A stretch of DNA of 64,000 nucleotides, from positions 2,852,001-2,916,000 of the forward strand of contig OZ024845.1 in NCBI GenBank assembly GCA_964017145.1. Direction: 5' to 3'. Positions 24,439 to 35,025 of this stretch are shown here, piece by piece; position 1 is the first letter of the stretch, and every line of letters begins with the position of its first letter. The DNA is from Agrocybe praecox. Lineage: Eukaryota; Basidiomycota; Agaricomycetes; Agaricales; Agrocybaceae. Made by a program: the position numbers and the translations under genes. The notes beneath the pieces were generated by a model that saw only the letters and a list, made by a program, of their open reading frames with translations, made no database searches and was not told the origin of the DNA.

Positions 24439-24455
24439 CGGCGGGGCTCATAACC
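24439..24455 (-). promoter_or_regulatory. Primer binding site, initiator tRNA half-molecule type
   Basis: Directly inside the 5' LTR the minus strand reads GGTTATGAGCCCC. The complement GGGGCTCATAACC is an initiator-Met anticodon stem-loop with CAT as anticodon. Priming by the internal anticodon region of a cut initiator tRNA is known for Drosophila copia and relatives, which supports the copia assignment. Confidence 0.8.
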
Positions 24456-24616
24456 TGTCAGAAGGAGGTGCAGCAACGCAGAGACGAGACACGACGAGAG
24501 AAATGATAATGGATTAAGGAGGAAACATGGCGAGTACGACAATACATATGGAGTACGAGGCGTGGGAATGATACCGTGACTAGACGATGTGAGGTACATA
24601 GGGACATAGTCCAACA
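24456..24616 (-). repeat. 5' LTR
   Basis: 161 bp, matching the other LTR except for one base. In minus orientation it lies upstream of the primer binding site and should carry the element's promoter; no clear TATA box was identified. Confidence 0.92.
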
Positions 24617-24621
24617 AGTAC
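24617..24621. repeat. Target-site duplication, right copy
   Basis: AGTAC directly follows the LTR end and matches 22177-22181. Confidence 0.9.
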
Positions 24622-26275
24622 AGGTGTATAATGAATAATAATATAGGTGCATAAAACCAGGTATAGCTAAGGTCGTACTCCAGACCTCGAGCCATATCGA
24701 TCCATGTCAAAACAAGTCGTCGAACCCATAAGTCAAAATCGAGTCAATAAAAGATATCTTGCAGAATGCAAGGCCAAACCGGGGCGCAAATAGAGTCGGA
24801 AGATTGATATAAATAAACGAACGCGGGTCGAGGTATATCAAGCGGGGTAAAGCAAATCCTAGAGACTATGAGACGTAAAATTTTAAAAGGTAGGTAAATG
24901 TTTTACAAGGTCGGTTTTGCAGAGGCTTACCACAGAGTGATACAAAAGCTTCAGAAATTTGGAATGGGCTACACCAGTGTAGGCAGAAATTATCTTTGGA
25001 CCTAAAAATTAGCTTGGTATAATATGCAGTAAATAAAGCAAACAAGTACCTCACCGGCACAGGCCCAACAGCAGCCGCAAGGTCGACAGCACGCATATTG
25101 ACAGAAATTGGGAGCAAAAACCCAAGTTTAACAGCATGCAGCGCGCTAACAAGAGACGTAGCGCATCGAAACTGGAGCTATGACTTATTGTCTATCACGA
25201 CGATGGAAGTGGGAACACCTTCAGTAGTCCAATCGGGATTCGGCGAACTTATTTTCCACTCACTTCGTTGAAAGCGGCAGTCAAAGTGCCCAGTTGACGA
25301 GTAGCAGACACTCTAAAACGTATAATCAGTATATAGAAGGATAAATTCGTAAATTATTCAACGTTTACCGAAACCCCACGTATGACGCGGGGAAAATAAA
25401 GTAAAACAGCGCATATATGCGCATATATTAGGTCAAAATGTTCTTTTTACAAGGACAAGTACACAAACTCACCCTCATTCAATCATTTTTACTGAATTAA
25501 AATGCGAGAGGTATCCGCAGTGTCCTTTTCTCGATGTGCGCTCTGGTTGAATAAACACTCAAGGATACTAGGGGCTGTCGGATCAAAGCATCCAAGGAAA
25601 ACTCGTACTTTGACAGAAATCCACCTGTTAAAAATGCTTTGGTACTTTCTTGGGAGGGAATGGGACGAGAAAGAAAGCACTGAGCGGAAACAGAATGGGA
25701 CAGATGGAGGAAAGAAGGTAAGTTGGATCGTCTGCTTCTTTGTTGGTTTGAACGCGACGCGGCCATCATGTGACTCTCCTGAAGGAATTGACTTGGGGTT
25801 GTTGTCAGGGCGGGATTGATGTCACTCGACCTGTCTGTAATCAAATCGAGCAGTCTAAGAACCAAAACCGAAGCAGAGAAAAATCCGTTCGATTTGGATA
25901 TATCACACATCACAGTTTATATATAGCTCAATGTTGTTCGATTTGGAAAAAACGCGTTTTCACTGGGGATCAACGTTGACGGTGGCTGTAGGGACCATGC
26001 GACTCGCAGGTGTGGGTCGTCATGAACAGGTTAATACCCGAGCTGATACCATATTGCTTGCAACTTCGTACCAGGCTCGTCCAGTAGGAAATCGATGTAG
26101 ATTCGAAAATATCGAGGATAAAATTGACGTTGCTGAAGGACAGAAATTAACGAGATCATCGAGTAGACCATGATAGAACATCATGATCAAAAGGGCGACA
26201 GAAGAGAAACCTGAAAATGGGTAAGGAGAGAACATGATTAGCCTAAGTATGATGTGCCGTTTGCACCATAAATAG
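24622..26275. other. No supported gene
   Basis: Several 60-140 codon frames exist on both strands, none with recognisable similarity or good splice structure. The stretch looks like decayed sequence. Confidence 0.35.
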
Positions 26276-26312
26276 CTCCCCCCCCTGATAACTCCGCTCC
26301 CCCCCCCCCCGA
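26276..26312. repeat. Poly-C tracts
   Basis: Two C runs, the second about 12 long, are each followed by a GATAACTC-type word. Confidence 0.8.
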
Positions 26313-26318
26313 TAACTC

Positions 26319-26750
26319 ACCATTGTTTGTCTGAGCTCTCCCGCGTACCGTCGTCCCTATATAACGATTGTAAAACATGTAGAATAGTAAATAATAAGTT
26401 TTAGAGTAAAAATCGGGATCAGAATCCCCCTATTGGGCGAGCTATTTTAAGAATAATCAAATATGATGAGTTCAGACCACCATTACTTGTTCTGACCTAT
26501 CCCGTGTACTGTAGGCCCTATATAACGACTGTTGAATCCGTATAATAGCAAATAATGAGTTTTAGAGCAGAAATCGGGATCAGAATCCGCCAATTGGGCA
26601 AGCTATTTTAGGAATAGACAAATGTCAATGACTAGAGACCACCATTACTTTTTCTGACCTCTCCCGCGTACTGTAGGCCCTATATAACGATTGTTAAATC
26701 CATAGAATAGTAAATAATGAGTTTTAGAACAAAAATCAGTGTCGAAATAG
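26319..26750. repeat. Tandem repeat, three units of about 160 bp
   Basis: Units start near 26319, 26479 and 26641. Shared words include CTCCCGCGTAC, CCCTATATAACGA, AATAATGAGTTTTAGA and ATTGGGCRAGCTATTTTA. No coding potential. The third copy diverges after about 100 bp. Confidence 0.85.
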
Positions 26751-29340
26751 CCCTCCTCGCTGGTTTATTTGAAGAACAGTCTGATCAGATATTCCGGGTC
26801 GGTTTCTTCGTTGTAAACTCTCAAAAAACCGGGTTTTCAAGTATATTTCACTATAAATGAGACAATCATCAGCTTTTGACGTTATGAAAATATGTAGTAT
26901 CTTTTTGCGTAATAAATATGTTCAAATTCAGTGATCAATTAAAGGTTACAACTTGTGAGATGATACATTATCTACATCGAGACATCTCACTGCATTGCAA
27001 GGCATGGCATGTACGAGCCCTGATTTTGAGTTTAATAATTTTTTATCGTATTTATTGTTGTCGAATTATGTTGCATGTATGTAAATGGCTAACAAGGCTG
27101 TGAAATTTCCATCATAAACATTATTTAAACTTAAATCATTAATTGAGATTCTTTTTGTTAACATTACTATCATTTTTGACTGATCTACTACCCATGGGCC
27201 ATTATAAAACCATCATGAAACCAAATATTAAAGGTGTGTAATGTCACTGTCCATCTGAGGCCTTGAACTTAACAAACAAGTGGAGGATAGGGGACTGTAG
27301 TCTGTTAGCCAGGATCCTGGCACAACGGTATATTTTTAGCGTGCGCTTGACGCCAACCAAAAATCACATGACCAAACCGGTAACCGGCAAAGCAAGTGTC
27401 CGACATCTTAACTGTGACAAGATCAAAAACAGGACGTGCGCAATATAAGAACTCGTCCTCTTTTGGAGGACTCGTAATAAGAAATATGTCAGAGGCCAAT
27501 AAAAGTGTACGGTTACTACTATATGCGTGTTTATATCAGAATCTCGTTTTTGTGCTATTCATATCATGATTCTCATGGTGTTGAGCATGTAAACTGCCAT
27601 TCGGAGTTGCTCAAAGATAGACTAATGTACGTCGTGCTGGCGCATGTCTCTACATCAGACCTTGGTACTGAAATGGATCATGAACTTTAAATTCATTATA
27701 TTATGAGCCTTTTCTATGTTATACAGCCCTCATACATGATAAAGTTGCATTCATACGCGAGGTGCAGCCGTCAAGCGAAGCGTGGGAACTATTCAAACAA
27801 CCCTCGAAAAACCAGTTATTCACATTTCTCTGGCCGCACAGACAGCTGAAAGAGGTGTAAAACTCACAAAACAAGGGAAAACAACAGCTTAATAAATTTT
27901 ACTTGTGGGTTACACATCAATATAATTTGGGTTTTCCTTGCTGGCCACACTCGAATAAATTCCCAAAGGTTAGTGCTGCATGCTTTATACTTGTTTTGTA
28001 GGGCCATCACTGCGCGTGGCATGTACGAGTTTTTTTTATTATCATCTTTTTTATTTTTATTTTATTGAGCTGCTACTTATCATCAACCTTCGGTTGGTTC
28101 CTCGCAGCACCCAGCATGTTAAAATGACCGGGTCTTCGAGGTCACTCGGGTTATAGTAGGGGCCCTCGCAATCAAGCAAGGTTTATCATTCAAGTAGCTA
28201 TGGTATAGATATAAATACAAAATGTGTAGCTACGATGTAATAAGGAGATAAGATAAAATGAAAGGAAATGTGAAAGTGATCACCTTGTTCAGATGTGCTT
28301 GTATTAAGCTGATTATTCCAACACAGCACTATACTTAGGTCATGAGCACCATTACTGAAGGGCCAGTTGGATTGGATCCCAAGAACTTGTTAGTTTGCTC
28401 AGCAAGGCAACTCGGAAGTGCCAAGTGCCGTCAGCTCAAACCTTGCTGGGCTGTAGCTTTATGTGAAAATTAGAGTTTAAAGACGGAGTACCTAGAAGAC
28501 AAATAGTTGCACTACTCAAGAACTTATTAGATAAAAAAATCATTGTATACTTTGAAATATCATACTTTACATGTTGATATTTTAAATCAAAAAGAGAAAG
28601 AGTGACAGGGTGAGGATAAGAGGAAAGACAAACAGGGCAGGGACTGGCAATGAATGCAACAAGAGGAAGACAAAGAAAAGCAGGGCGAACAAAGTGCCCA
28701 GGGCGTCTAGTAACAAATGATGGATTGAATATTTTGAAGAGTCGAAAGGCCGCATATAAATATGCGACTTTTGTATGTATATGTGGGTGGGGGGTGTCAT
28801 AAAATAAAACGGATCGATAGCCGCAGCATGGGATGCATGCATCCCCTGCGTGCACTCTCGCTGCTCAGTAGGCTAGCAGGGCAATGTACACGTGGAAGGT
28901 GACACACTGGACTGGACTGGACGCTACTCTCCTGCATACATACACATGCATGCAGCGGGGCCAAGATCGTGTCGTGTGGGGGTAAGATCGGCCGGATAAA
29001 TATGTCAAGCTAAAAAGGTGCGTGCGTGTGGGCAGTGTGGTGTTGTTGAGATGTGTGGGTGTAGCGTAAGTAGGTCGCGATAGTAATGGTAATGATGGAT
29101 GTCGAGATGATATTGGTGGTGGTAGTGGCGAGAAGCCCATCGATCCAACCACTCCAGTCGACTCAGATTCTTCATTCAAGAAGAATCCATCTAAGGAGGA
29201 GCGTGGAGGAGAGGACAGAGAAGATGTGTTAGAAAGAGACTGTATGTATGTATGTATGTGCATAGGTTTTGGTTAAGAGGAAAGAAGAAGCTGAAGGATG
29301 AGGATGAGAAAAGGGAAAAGACACAAACAGACAGATGAAT
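26751..29340. other. AT-rich gene desert
   Basis: No convincing coding sequence. Occasional short frames lack conserved words and splice sites. Confidence 0.4.
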
Positions 29341-29345
29341 AGCAA

Positions 29346-29377
<32 letters not shown>
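29346..29377. repeat. (GAT)n microsatellite
   Basis: About ten GAT/ATG units within a purine-rich tract (29270-29520); frames across it are low-complexity artefacts. Confidence 0.9.
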
Positions 29378-29568
29378 GAAAGTGAAAGCAAGGAGACACA
29401 AATAGGATAAGAAGAGAAGAGAAGAGACGAAAAAAAAAACCCCAAAAAAATATGAAGGAAAAGGAAACCCGATGAGAAAGAAGACAAAGAAAAAAAGAAA
29501 AAGAAACCAAGGAGATGACCAATCCAACCAACACGACCATCAACCCAAAAGACAACGAACAAACTGAT

Positions 29569-31310
29569 TCAAGAAGCCAGCGCCCTCAGAAATGCCCAGA
29601 GGTGAATCACAAGCAGTGCATCTTGCATGTCTAGCTGGGCAGCTTGCTTGGCTTTGGCGGCGCTGTATGTGTATTTCCTCTTCTCCTTTTTCTTCTTTTC
29701 TTTATCCCCGGCGTCATCTTTGACTCCGACTAACCGGAAGCGCACAAAGCTGCCATTCATGTTCTCCTCTCTAGCGCCAACGCCAGCGCACCCAGAACTT
29801 ATAGCCACGCCCATGCTGCTCCCCATCCCACGCTGCTTGACCATCACATCCCGCTTATACCACCTCTCCACGTTATATGTGATTGTCTTATAGAGGTACA
29901 CGAGCAGCTTGAGCTCGGAGGATGAGATTTAGGGACGGCGGGGTTGGGTGTGATTGTGAGTGCGCCGTCGCTGCTGCTAGGAATGTTGCTGGGACTGGGA
30001 CTAGGACGGGGACTGCTCCTGAGCATGATGAGAGTGCGACAATGACATGGACGACAACGTTGACGCGACGGCAGGCAGAGGCGCAGAAAGGGGTACCCTG
30101 CCACTTCTAATAGGTCGAGGAACGACGATGTTTGTCGACAGGCACCGGGACGGGGATCGGAGACAGAGATTTCTTCTCGGCTAGGACGAGGTCGTCTCCG
30201 TCATCTGTGAGCAGCGTGGCGAGAGGAGACAAAGGAGCAGAAGGAGACGATAGAGGAGAATTTGGAGGAGGAAAAACGGTGGTGGAATAAGGAGATGGTG
30301 GATGGGAGTATGGTGGGGGTCTTGTTGGACTTGCACCTGCTTTTGCTTTTGCTTCCCAACACAAATACCAACGCCGTCGAGGAGAGTCAATCATCTTAAG
30401 CAGGAACACATCGGCATCTGTGTCTTGTTGGTGCTGATTCAGACATTTGGTACCGGGTCTGCATTTGTGAGGAGCTGGAGCTGGGTTCTTGAGGCGGAGT
30501 CTGAGTCTGCACGACATACATCTGCACTTGAACCTGGACCAGCGCCTGCGCACCTGGGAGAATGATAACAGTCGATGGCGATGGAGGCAAGACATGCGGA
30601 GTTGCAGCAGACAAAGGCGTTGGCATCCTCTCCCTCTCCTGCGTCATCCTATCCCATTCCCTCTCCCTCTCCTGCAACTGCGACTCCCCATGCCTCCGAT
30701 TGCAATCCACGACGACAGGAATAGGGATAGCGATAGGTCTCATAGCAGACGAAGGAAGTAAGATGTTGGGCGTGCCGAGATTTGGAAGCGATTGGATAGC
30801 AGGTGTGACAGGGCGAGGGGCAGTTTGGGGCTCAGTTGAAAGGCTAGCCTCTGCAAAGGTGCATGCTGAAGGTACCTTTGTTGCCTGAACGGAAATGTTA
30901 ACCTGATTGGTGAGCTGCAGCTTCCAGCGGGCGTGTTCCTCCTCGATACCAGTGTGTCGTGAGGCCTGTACGATGTCGTCGAGAGTGGCTGCCAAAGCAC
31001 TGCACTTCTCGTCATACTCTGCGGCCATATCCGCTTCCAGAAGTTCGAACCATTTCCTGCAGTTTTCCATGCTTTCCGTACAGCCGTCAGCAAAACCGGA
31101 ATCGTAAATGTCATGTTCGCGTTCGGAAAGTAATGCAGGGGCGAGAGTATTTTTGAGTGCTCTGTGCAAATAAAGTGTTAAAGTGCTATTAGGTGGTTCA
31201 ATAAACAGAAAATGGTTGATCTGAGAAATTTGATAGTTGCCGCCAGATTTCTTGCCGCCATCGACATCACCTAATCCAGCTTGTTTGAGTTCCTGTATGA
31301 CTGCTTTGCT
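29569..31310 (-). CDS. Uncertain multi-exon gene of unknown function
   Basis: The minus strand has coding-like segments. One frame, open from about 31310 to 30396, reads NFKNSKAVIQELKQAGLGDV, then NHFLFIEPPNSTLTLYLH, then a helical acidic part with KWFELLEADMAAEYDEKC, ending in Pro/Thr/Ser-rich sequence. A second open segment (30107-30470) is in another frame and needs an intron or a shift near 30400-30470. A third (29569-29901) contains YLYKTITYNVERWYKRDVMV, a Lys-rich patch and AAKAKQAAQLDMQDALLVIH before a stop. I could not find an ATG start, nor define all junctions. The composition (no simple repeats in the first and third segments) favours real coding sequence, possibly degraded. Confidence 0.4.
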
Positions 31311-31329
31311 ATTCTTGAAATTGAGGGTG

Positions 31330-31560
31330 CTAACGAAGATCCAGAGGATTTAGTGAGAAACACGGGACTTATGAAGAAGCTGTAGTTGTTCACAAATTGG
31401 CTGATAGTGGAGGTCACAAATGCGCCGGTGGTTCCAGCAATTTCTTAGAACATGTACTGTACTTTGTTAAGTCTGAACATTGAAACTCAGGGAACAAATA
31501 AACTTACAACAGTGGCATCCATACGACGCAACTTGCCAATGTTTCCGCCAACAATATCTG
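31330..31560 (-). pseudogene. Transporter-like (MFS-type) fragment
   Basis: Segments ADIVGGNIGKLRRMDAT (31500-31560, ending near a GTAAGT donor) and EIAGTTGAFVTSTISQFVNN followed by YSFFISPVFLTK (31345-31450) resemble a transmembrane stretch of fungal major-facilitator-like proteins. No complete gene surrounds them. It may be the 5' end of the uncertain gene at 29.6-31.3 kb or an unrelated relic. Confidence 0.3.
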
Positions 31561-31906
31561 CAGGACGGGACTGGTGGGCATAAATAATTAAATAGTTTCC
31601 TCACATCCGGTCATTCTTGAGGAAGAGAATATGTACATGACACGGCGAACGAGTTCCACCACACCATAACAAAAATACCTGCTGAGGTCCACACAACAAA
31701 GATCTAAGCAATTCAACAGTATGGTGGTTGTCACTGTTGCAGTGGGTGGGTATAATGGTGTCGTGGTGGAGCTAGCATGTTCGTCGTCGATTACCTCGTT
31801 GTTAGCTGACAGCAGCCAGATGCTCGCCTACGTCCTTCCAACGAGCGACATAGAGAAGGCAGAGCTAGGCAGAGTAAGAGTATGTAGTCGACACTAGGAA
31901 ATGATG

Positions 31907-31995
31907 GTTTGATTTCAACCCAAATCAGGTCATTCCCACGCCGGCCCGACTGATAACCGGCATGCCCTTGTCCAACGTCATCGGACACAATGATG
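31907..31995. repeat. Dispersed repeat R3, copy 1
   Basis: This matches 34341-34442 in the same orientation and 34922-35025 in the opposite one. On the minus strand the three copies share a peptide pattern: IVVxDDE or IIVSDD, a spacer, LGRRGN or SGRRGN, then IWxEI. Confidence 0.65.
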
Positions 31996-31999
31996 GAGT

Positions 32000-33090
32000 T
32001 GCAACACATCTGTAAATTGTAACATAAGAAAAATGAACAGAACACTATAATACAGTATATACTATACTATATAATAAACTACTGATTTTCTATTTACTAC
32101 TGTTTAAGGTAAAAGCAAGCGGAGTATATTTGATTACTTAGTGTTACCATATGGCTAATTTGATGCCATCACTGATGCACCCTTTGATGGTTATCTCATA
32201 CATGAACCCTCGGAAACTACCCAACAAGGGTGATACATCCACGTCGCAAGTTTCCCAGTCCCGGCAGTGATATATCACTATGCTGCAGGTAGAGAGCAGC
32301 TGCCTTTGGTAAACATATGTAAACATTGCTATTTTTTAAGGTTTCGGACAGTAATTAGGTACTGCAGGCGTAGTGGTTATGTTTTTTGTTGTGATATGTC
32401 AGATATGTGTTCTAAATATATTTTATGTTTTTTTGATGCCTTTTGCACACCTAAAAAGGGATGGGACGGGACGGATTAGAGAACATAGAACTGGATGACG
32501 TGTTATTTATAGATGGACACAGGAAACAGTGTCCCTGAAGTGCCCGACAATGTAATTGGGCTCCTGCGCTTCGTTGGGCATCGTTCGGGGCGCTAAAAAG
32601 CGTAGATATAATGTAGGGATATGTTTTGATTTTTTGGGGCCTTTAGCGCCATCAAAAGAGGGCGGGATGGGATGGATTGCAAAACATAAAAGTGGATGAC
32701 GTGTTATTTTTAGCTTATTTCAACTGTTTCGGGTGTTGCGCTATTTTTAATTATGACATCATCGTTTTCGGATTATATTTAATTTTACATACATATTTTA
32801 CATCCTAGATTAGATTAGATAGGCAAAAAGCGACTCACTTTTGTTAGTAATTCCCAATTTGGAATTTACTTCCATTTTGGGAATCTTTTATTTTTATTTA
32901 AAACATATGAAAGTATTCAAAATTTTATTTTATTTTGTACACTACACTACCTAGTGACAATGTATATACTTATTAAAAAAAGGGCCTAGAGCCCAGGCGC
33001 TGATGTACACCTGTCGCGCTCGGCGGTGCCAATGCGATCGCTGGTGCCTAGCCCCACCTGTTACTGGCAGATGTATGCATGACCCAACCT
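32000..33090. other. AT-rich, repeat-derived
   Basis: No gene. 32385-32510, 32580-32720 and 35515-35610 share GGGATGGGAYGGATT and GGATGACGTGTTATTT words, so pieces of another dispersed repeat are present. 33020-33060 carries CGGTGCC and CTGGTGCCTAGCCC words that recur at 33890-33960. Confidence 0.5.
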
Positions 33091-33092
33091 AA

Positions 33093-33155
33093 GTTGCCCC
33101 ACATAAAGTATGCATCCACAAGGGCAACTGCCCAACTGCCCAAAGTGATGCATCA
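33093..33155 (+). repeat. Inverted repeat, left arm (63 bp)
   Basis: It is the reverse complement of 33735-33797 with two mismatches in 63. The arms enclose about 580 bp of AT-rich sequence with short repeats such as GTCATGTGATCT and TTCTAAAAATAGA. Confidence 0.92.
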
Positions 33156-33734
33156 GGGTGACCAACAGTGACTAGAGAGGTGTAGTCATGTGAAAGTCAT
33201 GTGATCTGATGCATAGCCACAGCATAGTCATGTGATCTAGTGCACAGCCACCAAAGTTATTTTCGTTAAAATGTTCTAAAATAGATTTTCATAAACCATG
33301 TAAATATGTAATGAGTTCTAAAAATAGATCAGTTTTAAAAATAACTCCATTGTATTTAGCAAATTCGTAAATTGTTCTAAAAATAGACGCAACTAAAAAT
33401 AGATTTGATCTTATTTGGTCATGTATTAGTCCCGTCTATCATGGTATCAAGAGGACTTTATCGCAAAATCTCAAAGTCCAAAGTCCTCTTGCCTTATTAG
33501 GTTGTTTTGATGTGATGTCACTCAAAGGCTTTGTTTGTTTTGTAGCAGGCCTGCCCCTGCCTGCTGACATTATTATTTATTATTTGTTTGTATTTGAGGC
33601 CATATAAACATATGAATGGAGCCCAAACATGTAAATAGAGGCAAGCAAAAAGTCATGTGCATTGATTTTGATCCCATCAATATCAAACACATGACTATAG
33701 TCACAAATGGTCACAATAGGCCAGCCAAAGGGCT

Positions 33735-33797
33735 TGATACATCACTTTGGGCAGTTGGGCAGTTGCCCCTGTGGATGCATACTTTATGTGGGGCAAC
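33735..33797 (-). repeat. Inverted repeat, right arm (63 bp)
   Basis: Partner of 33093-33155. The arms could be ends of a small non-autonomous DNA element, but I did not find a clean target-site duplication just outside them, and flanking GGTGCC-rich sequence is also shared on both sides. Confidence 0.92.
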
Positions 33798-34032
33798 TAT
33801 GCATCACTCATACATAAATTTGACAGCACTGGCTGCTAGCCCTGCCCATGTTCACGTTCGGTGCTGCTACGCGCTGGTGGATGCCCCCTGCGCTCGCTGG
33901 TCCTACGCGCTGGTGGCCCCCCCTTGCTCACTGGTGCCTAGCCCTGCCCGGTGGTGCCCATCTTTTGCGCTCGGTGCTGCTACACGCTGGTGCATAGCCG
34001 GTCGTGGTGCTACCTGGTGGTGCCTACCAGCT

Positions 34033-34135
34033 CGCTGTGCTGCTCGCCCTCGCCGTGTTGTTTGCCCTCGCCGTACTGTTTGCCCTCGCCATGCTGTTTG
34101 CCCTCGCTGTCCTGTTTGCCTGCTTGCCCTCGCTG
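34033..34135. repeat. 21-bp minisatellite
   Basis: About five units of GTTTGCCCTCGCCGTACT-type sequence. Frames through it give Leu-Ala-Val repeats and are not genes. Confidence 0.85.
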
Positions 34136-34219
34136 TGCCCCTTGCTCGCTGAGGGGCTGGTTGCCGTTGTCGATGTGGTTGCCATCGTCGTCGTCATCAC
34201 CGTCGTCGTCACCGTCACC

Positions 34220-34248
34220 ATTGTTGTTGTTGTTGTTGTTGTTGTTGT
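34220..34248. repeat. (GTT)n microsatellite
   Basis: About nine or ten GTT units within a longer GTC/GGT-rich tract (34170-34330). Confidence 0.9.
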
Positions 34249-34340
34249 CTGCGATGGTGGTGGTGATGGTGGTAGTGGTGAGAGAGGGAGGGCTGGGTGC
34301 AAGAGGTCGGTTGGTGGTGGTTGTGATGGGGGTTGATAGG

Positions 34341-34442
34341 GAACAAATCAACCAACGATGTGGTTGATTCGTTCCAAATCCGGAAATTCCCACATCGGCC
34401 CAGACTATAACCAGGTCAAGTTCATCGTCGTGCACGACGATG
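34341..34442 (+). repeat. Dispersed repeat R3, copy 2 (left arm of an inverted pair)
   Basis: Together with 34922-35025 it forms an imperfect inverted pair around about 480 bp of AT-rich DNA. It contains ATTCCCACATCGGCCCAGA and TCATCGTCGTGCACGACGAT, the latter itself nearly palindromic. Confidence 0.75.
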
Positions 34443-34921
34443 AGAGGGTCTACAGATGTCTGTTGAAAAAAGTAAATAGTATAATATATTCTAATAGTGT
34501 AATACATGTGTTTTATGGGAAAAAATAAAAAAACATACCAAAAAAACATAAAGAATCGTCATAAGTATGAACCTCCACCTTTGCTCGTATTGAATTTCGA
34601 TGCATAAATTATGCATCGACGGTTATCGTATTGTACATCAATCTAAGGGTCTTTTTTTTTTTTGCACTAACACTCTTTAGATAGCCTACAGTAAGTACAT
34701 ACATTTAATAGTGTAAAATATATGGCCTTTCAAGTAGTAATAAATTTTATTTTGTGGAGAGCCGTCATGAAATCACCTCGCAAGGCTTGTATATGCATAC
34801 ATACCGATGTTTTGATAGTAAAAAACATAGGCTATTTTATTATTAATTGGTTATACTGTTTGATATATATTGTTATGACATATTCTACATTTTTTCTACC
34901 TAAAATATTTGTATTTTACTG

Positions 34922-35025
34922 TCATCGTCGTCCACGACGATGAGCTCGACCTGCGGTCGAAACTGGGCCGGCGTGGGAAACGCCGTATTTGGACAGAAAT
35001 CAACCATCAAGGTTGATTTCTTCCT
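34922..35025 (-). repeat. Dispersed repeat R3, copy 3 (right arm)
   Basis: Reverse-complement match to 34341-34442. Minus-strand reading gives VVDDDELDLRSKLGRRGK and RIWTEI, the most intact version of the shared peptide. Confidence 0.75.

Larger units (their letters stand above)
22182..24616 (-). mobile_element. Complete non-autonomous copia-type LTR retrotransposon
   Basis: The 2435-bp element has two 161-bp LTRs, a 5-bp target-site duplication (AGTAC), a primer binding site, a polypurine tract and a single long ORF, all consistent with minus orientation. The LTRs differ by one base that I can see, so insertion is recent. No reverse transcriptase, RNase H or integrase motif is present; mobilisation would need enzymes from another copia element. 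The near-identical LTRs and intact ORF suggest an active or recently active family in this genome. A 700-bp leader with direct repeats lies between the primer binding site and the ORF. Confidence 0.92.

Noticed and set aside
24439..24455. Possible tRNA gene because of the initiator anticodon-loop match
   Set aside because: Only the anticodon arm matches, exactly next to an LTR; no acceptor, D or T arms.
29190..29562. Minus-strand frames with runs of His, Ser and Phe
   Set aside because: They are translations of the GAT microsatellite and purine-rich tract; no splice sites or conserved words.
34004..34549. Val/Leu- and Thr-rich frames that look like membrane or mucin proteins
   Set aside because: They arise from the 21-bp minisatellite and GTT/GTC repeats in several frames on both strands.
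34341..35025. Terminal inverted repeats of an intact DNA transposon
   Set aside because: Arms are imperfect, a third copy lies alone at 31.9 kb in direct orientation, and no target-site duplication was found.
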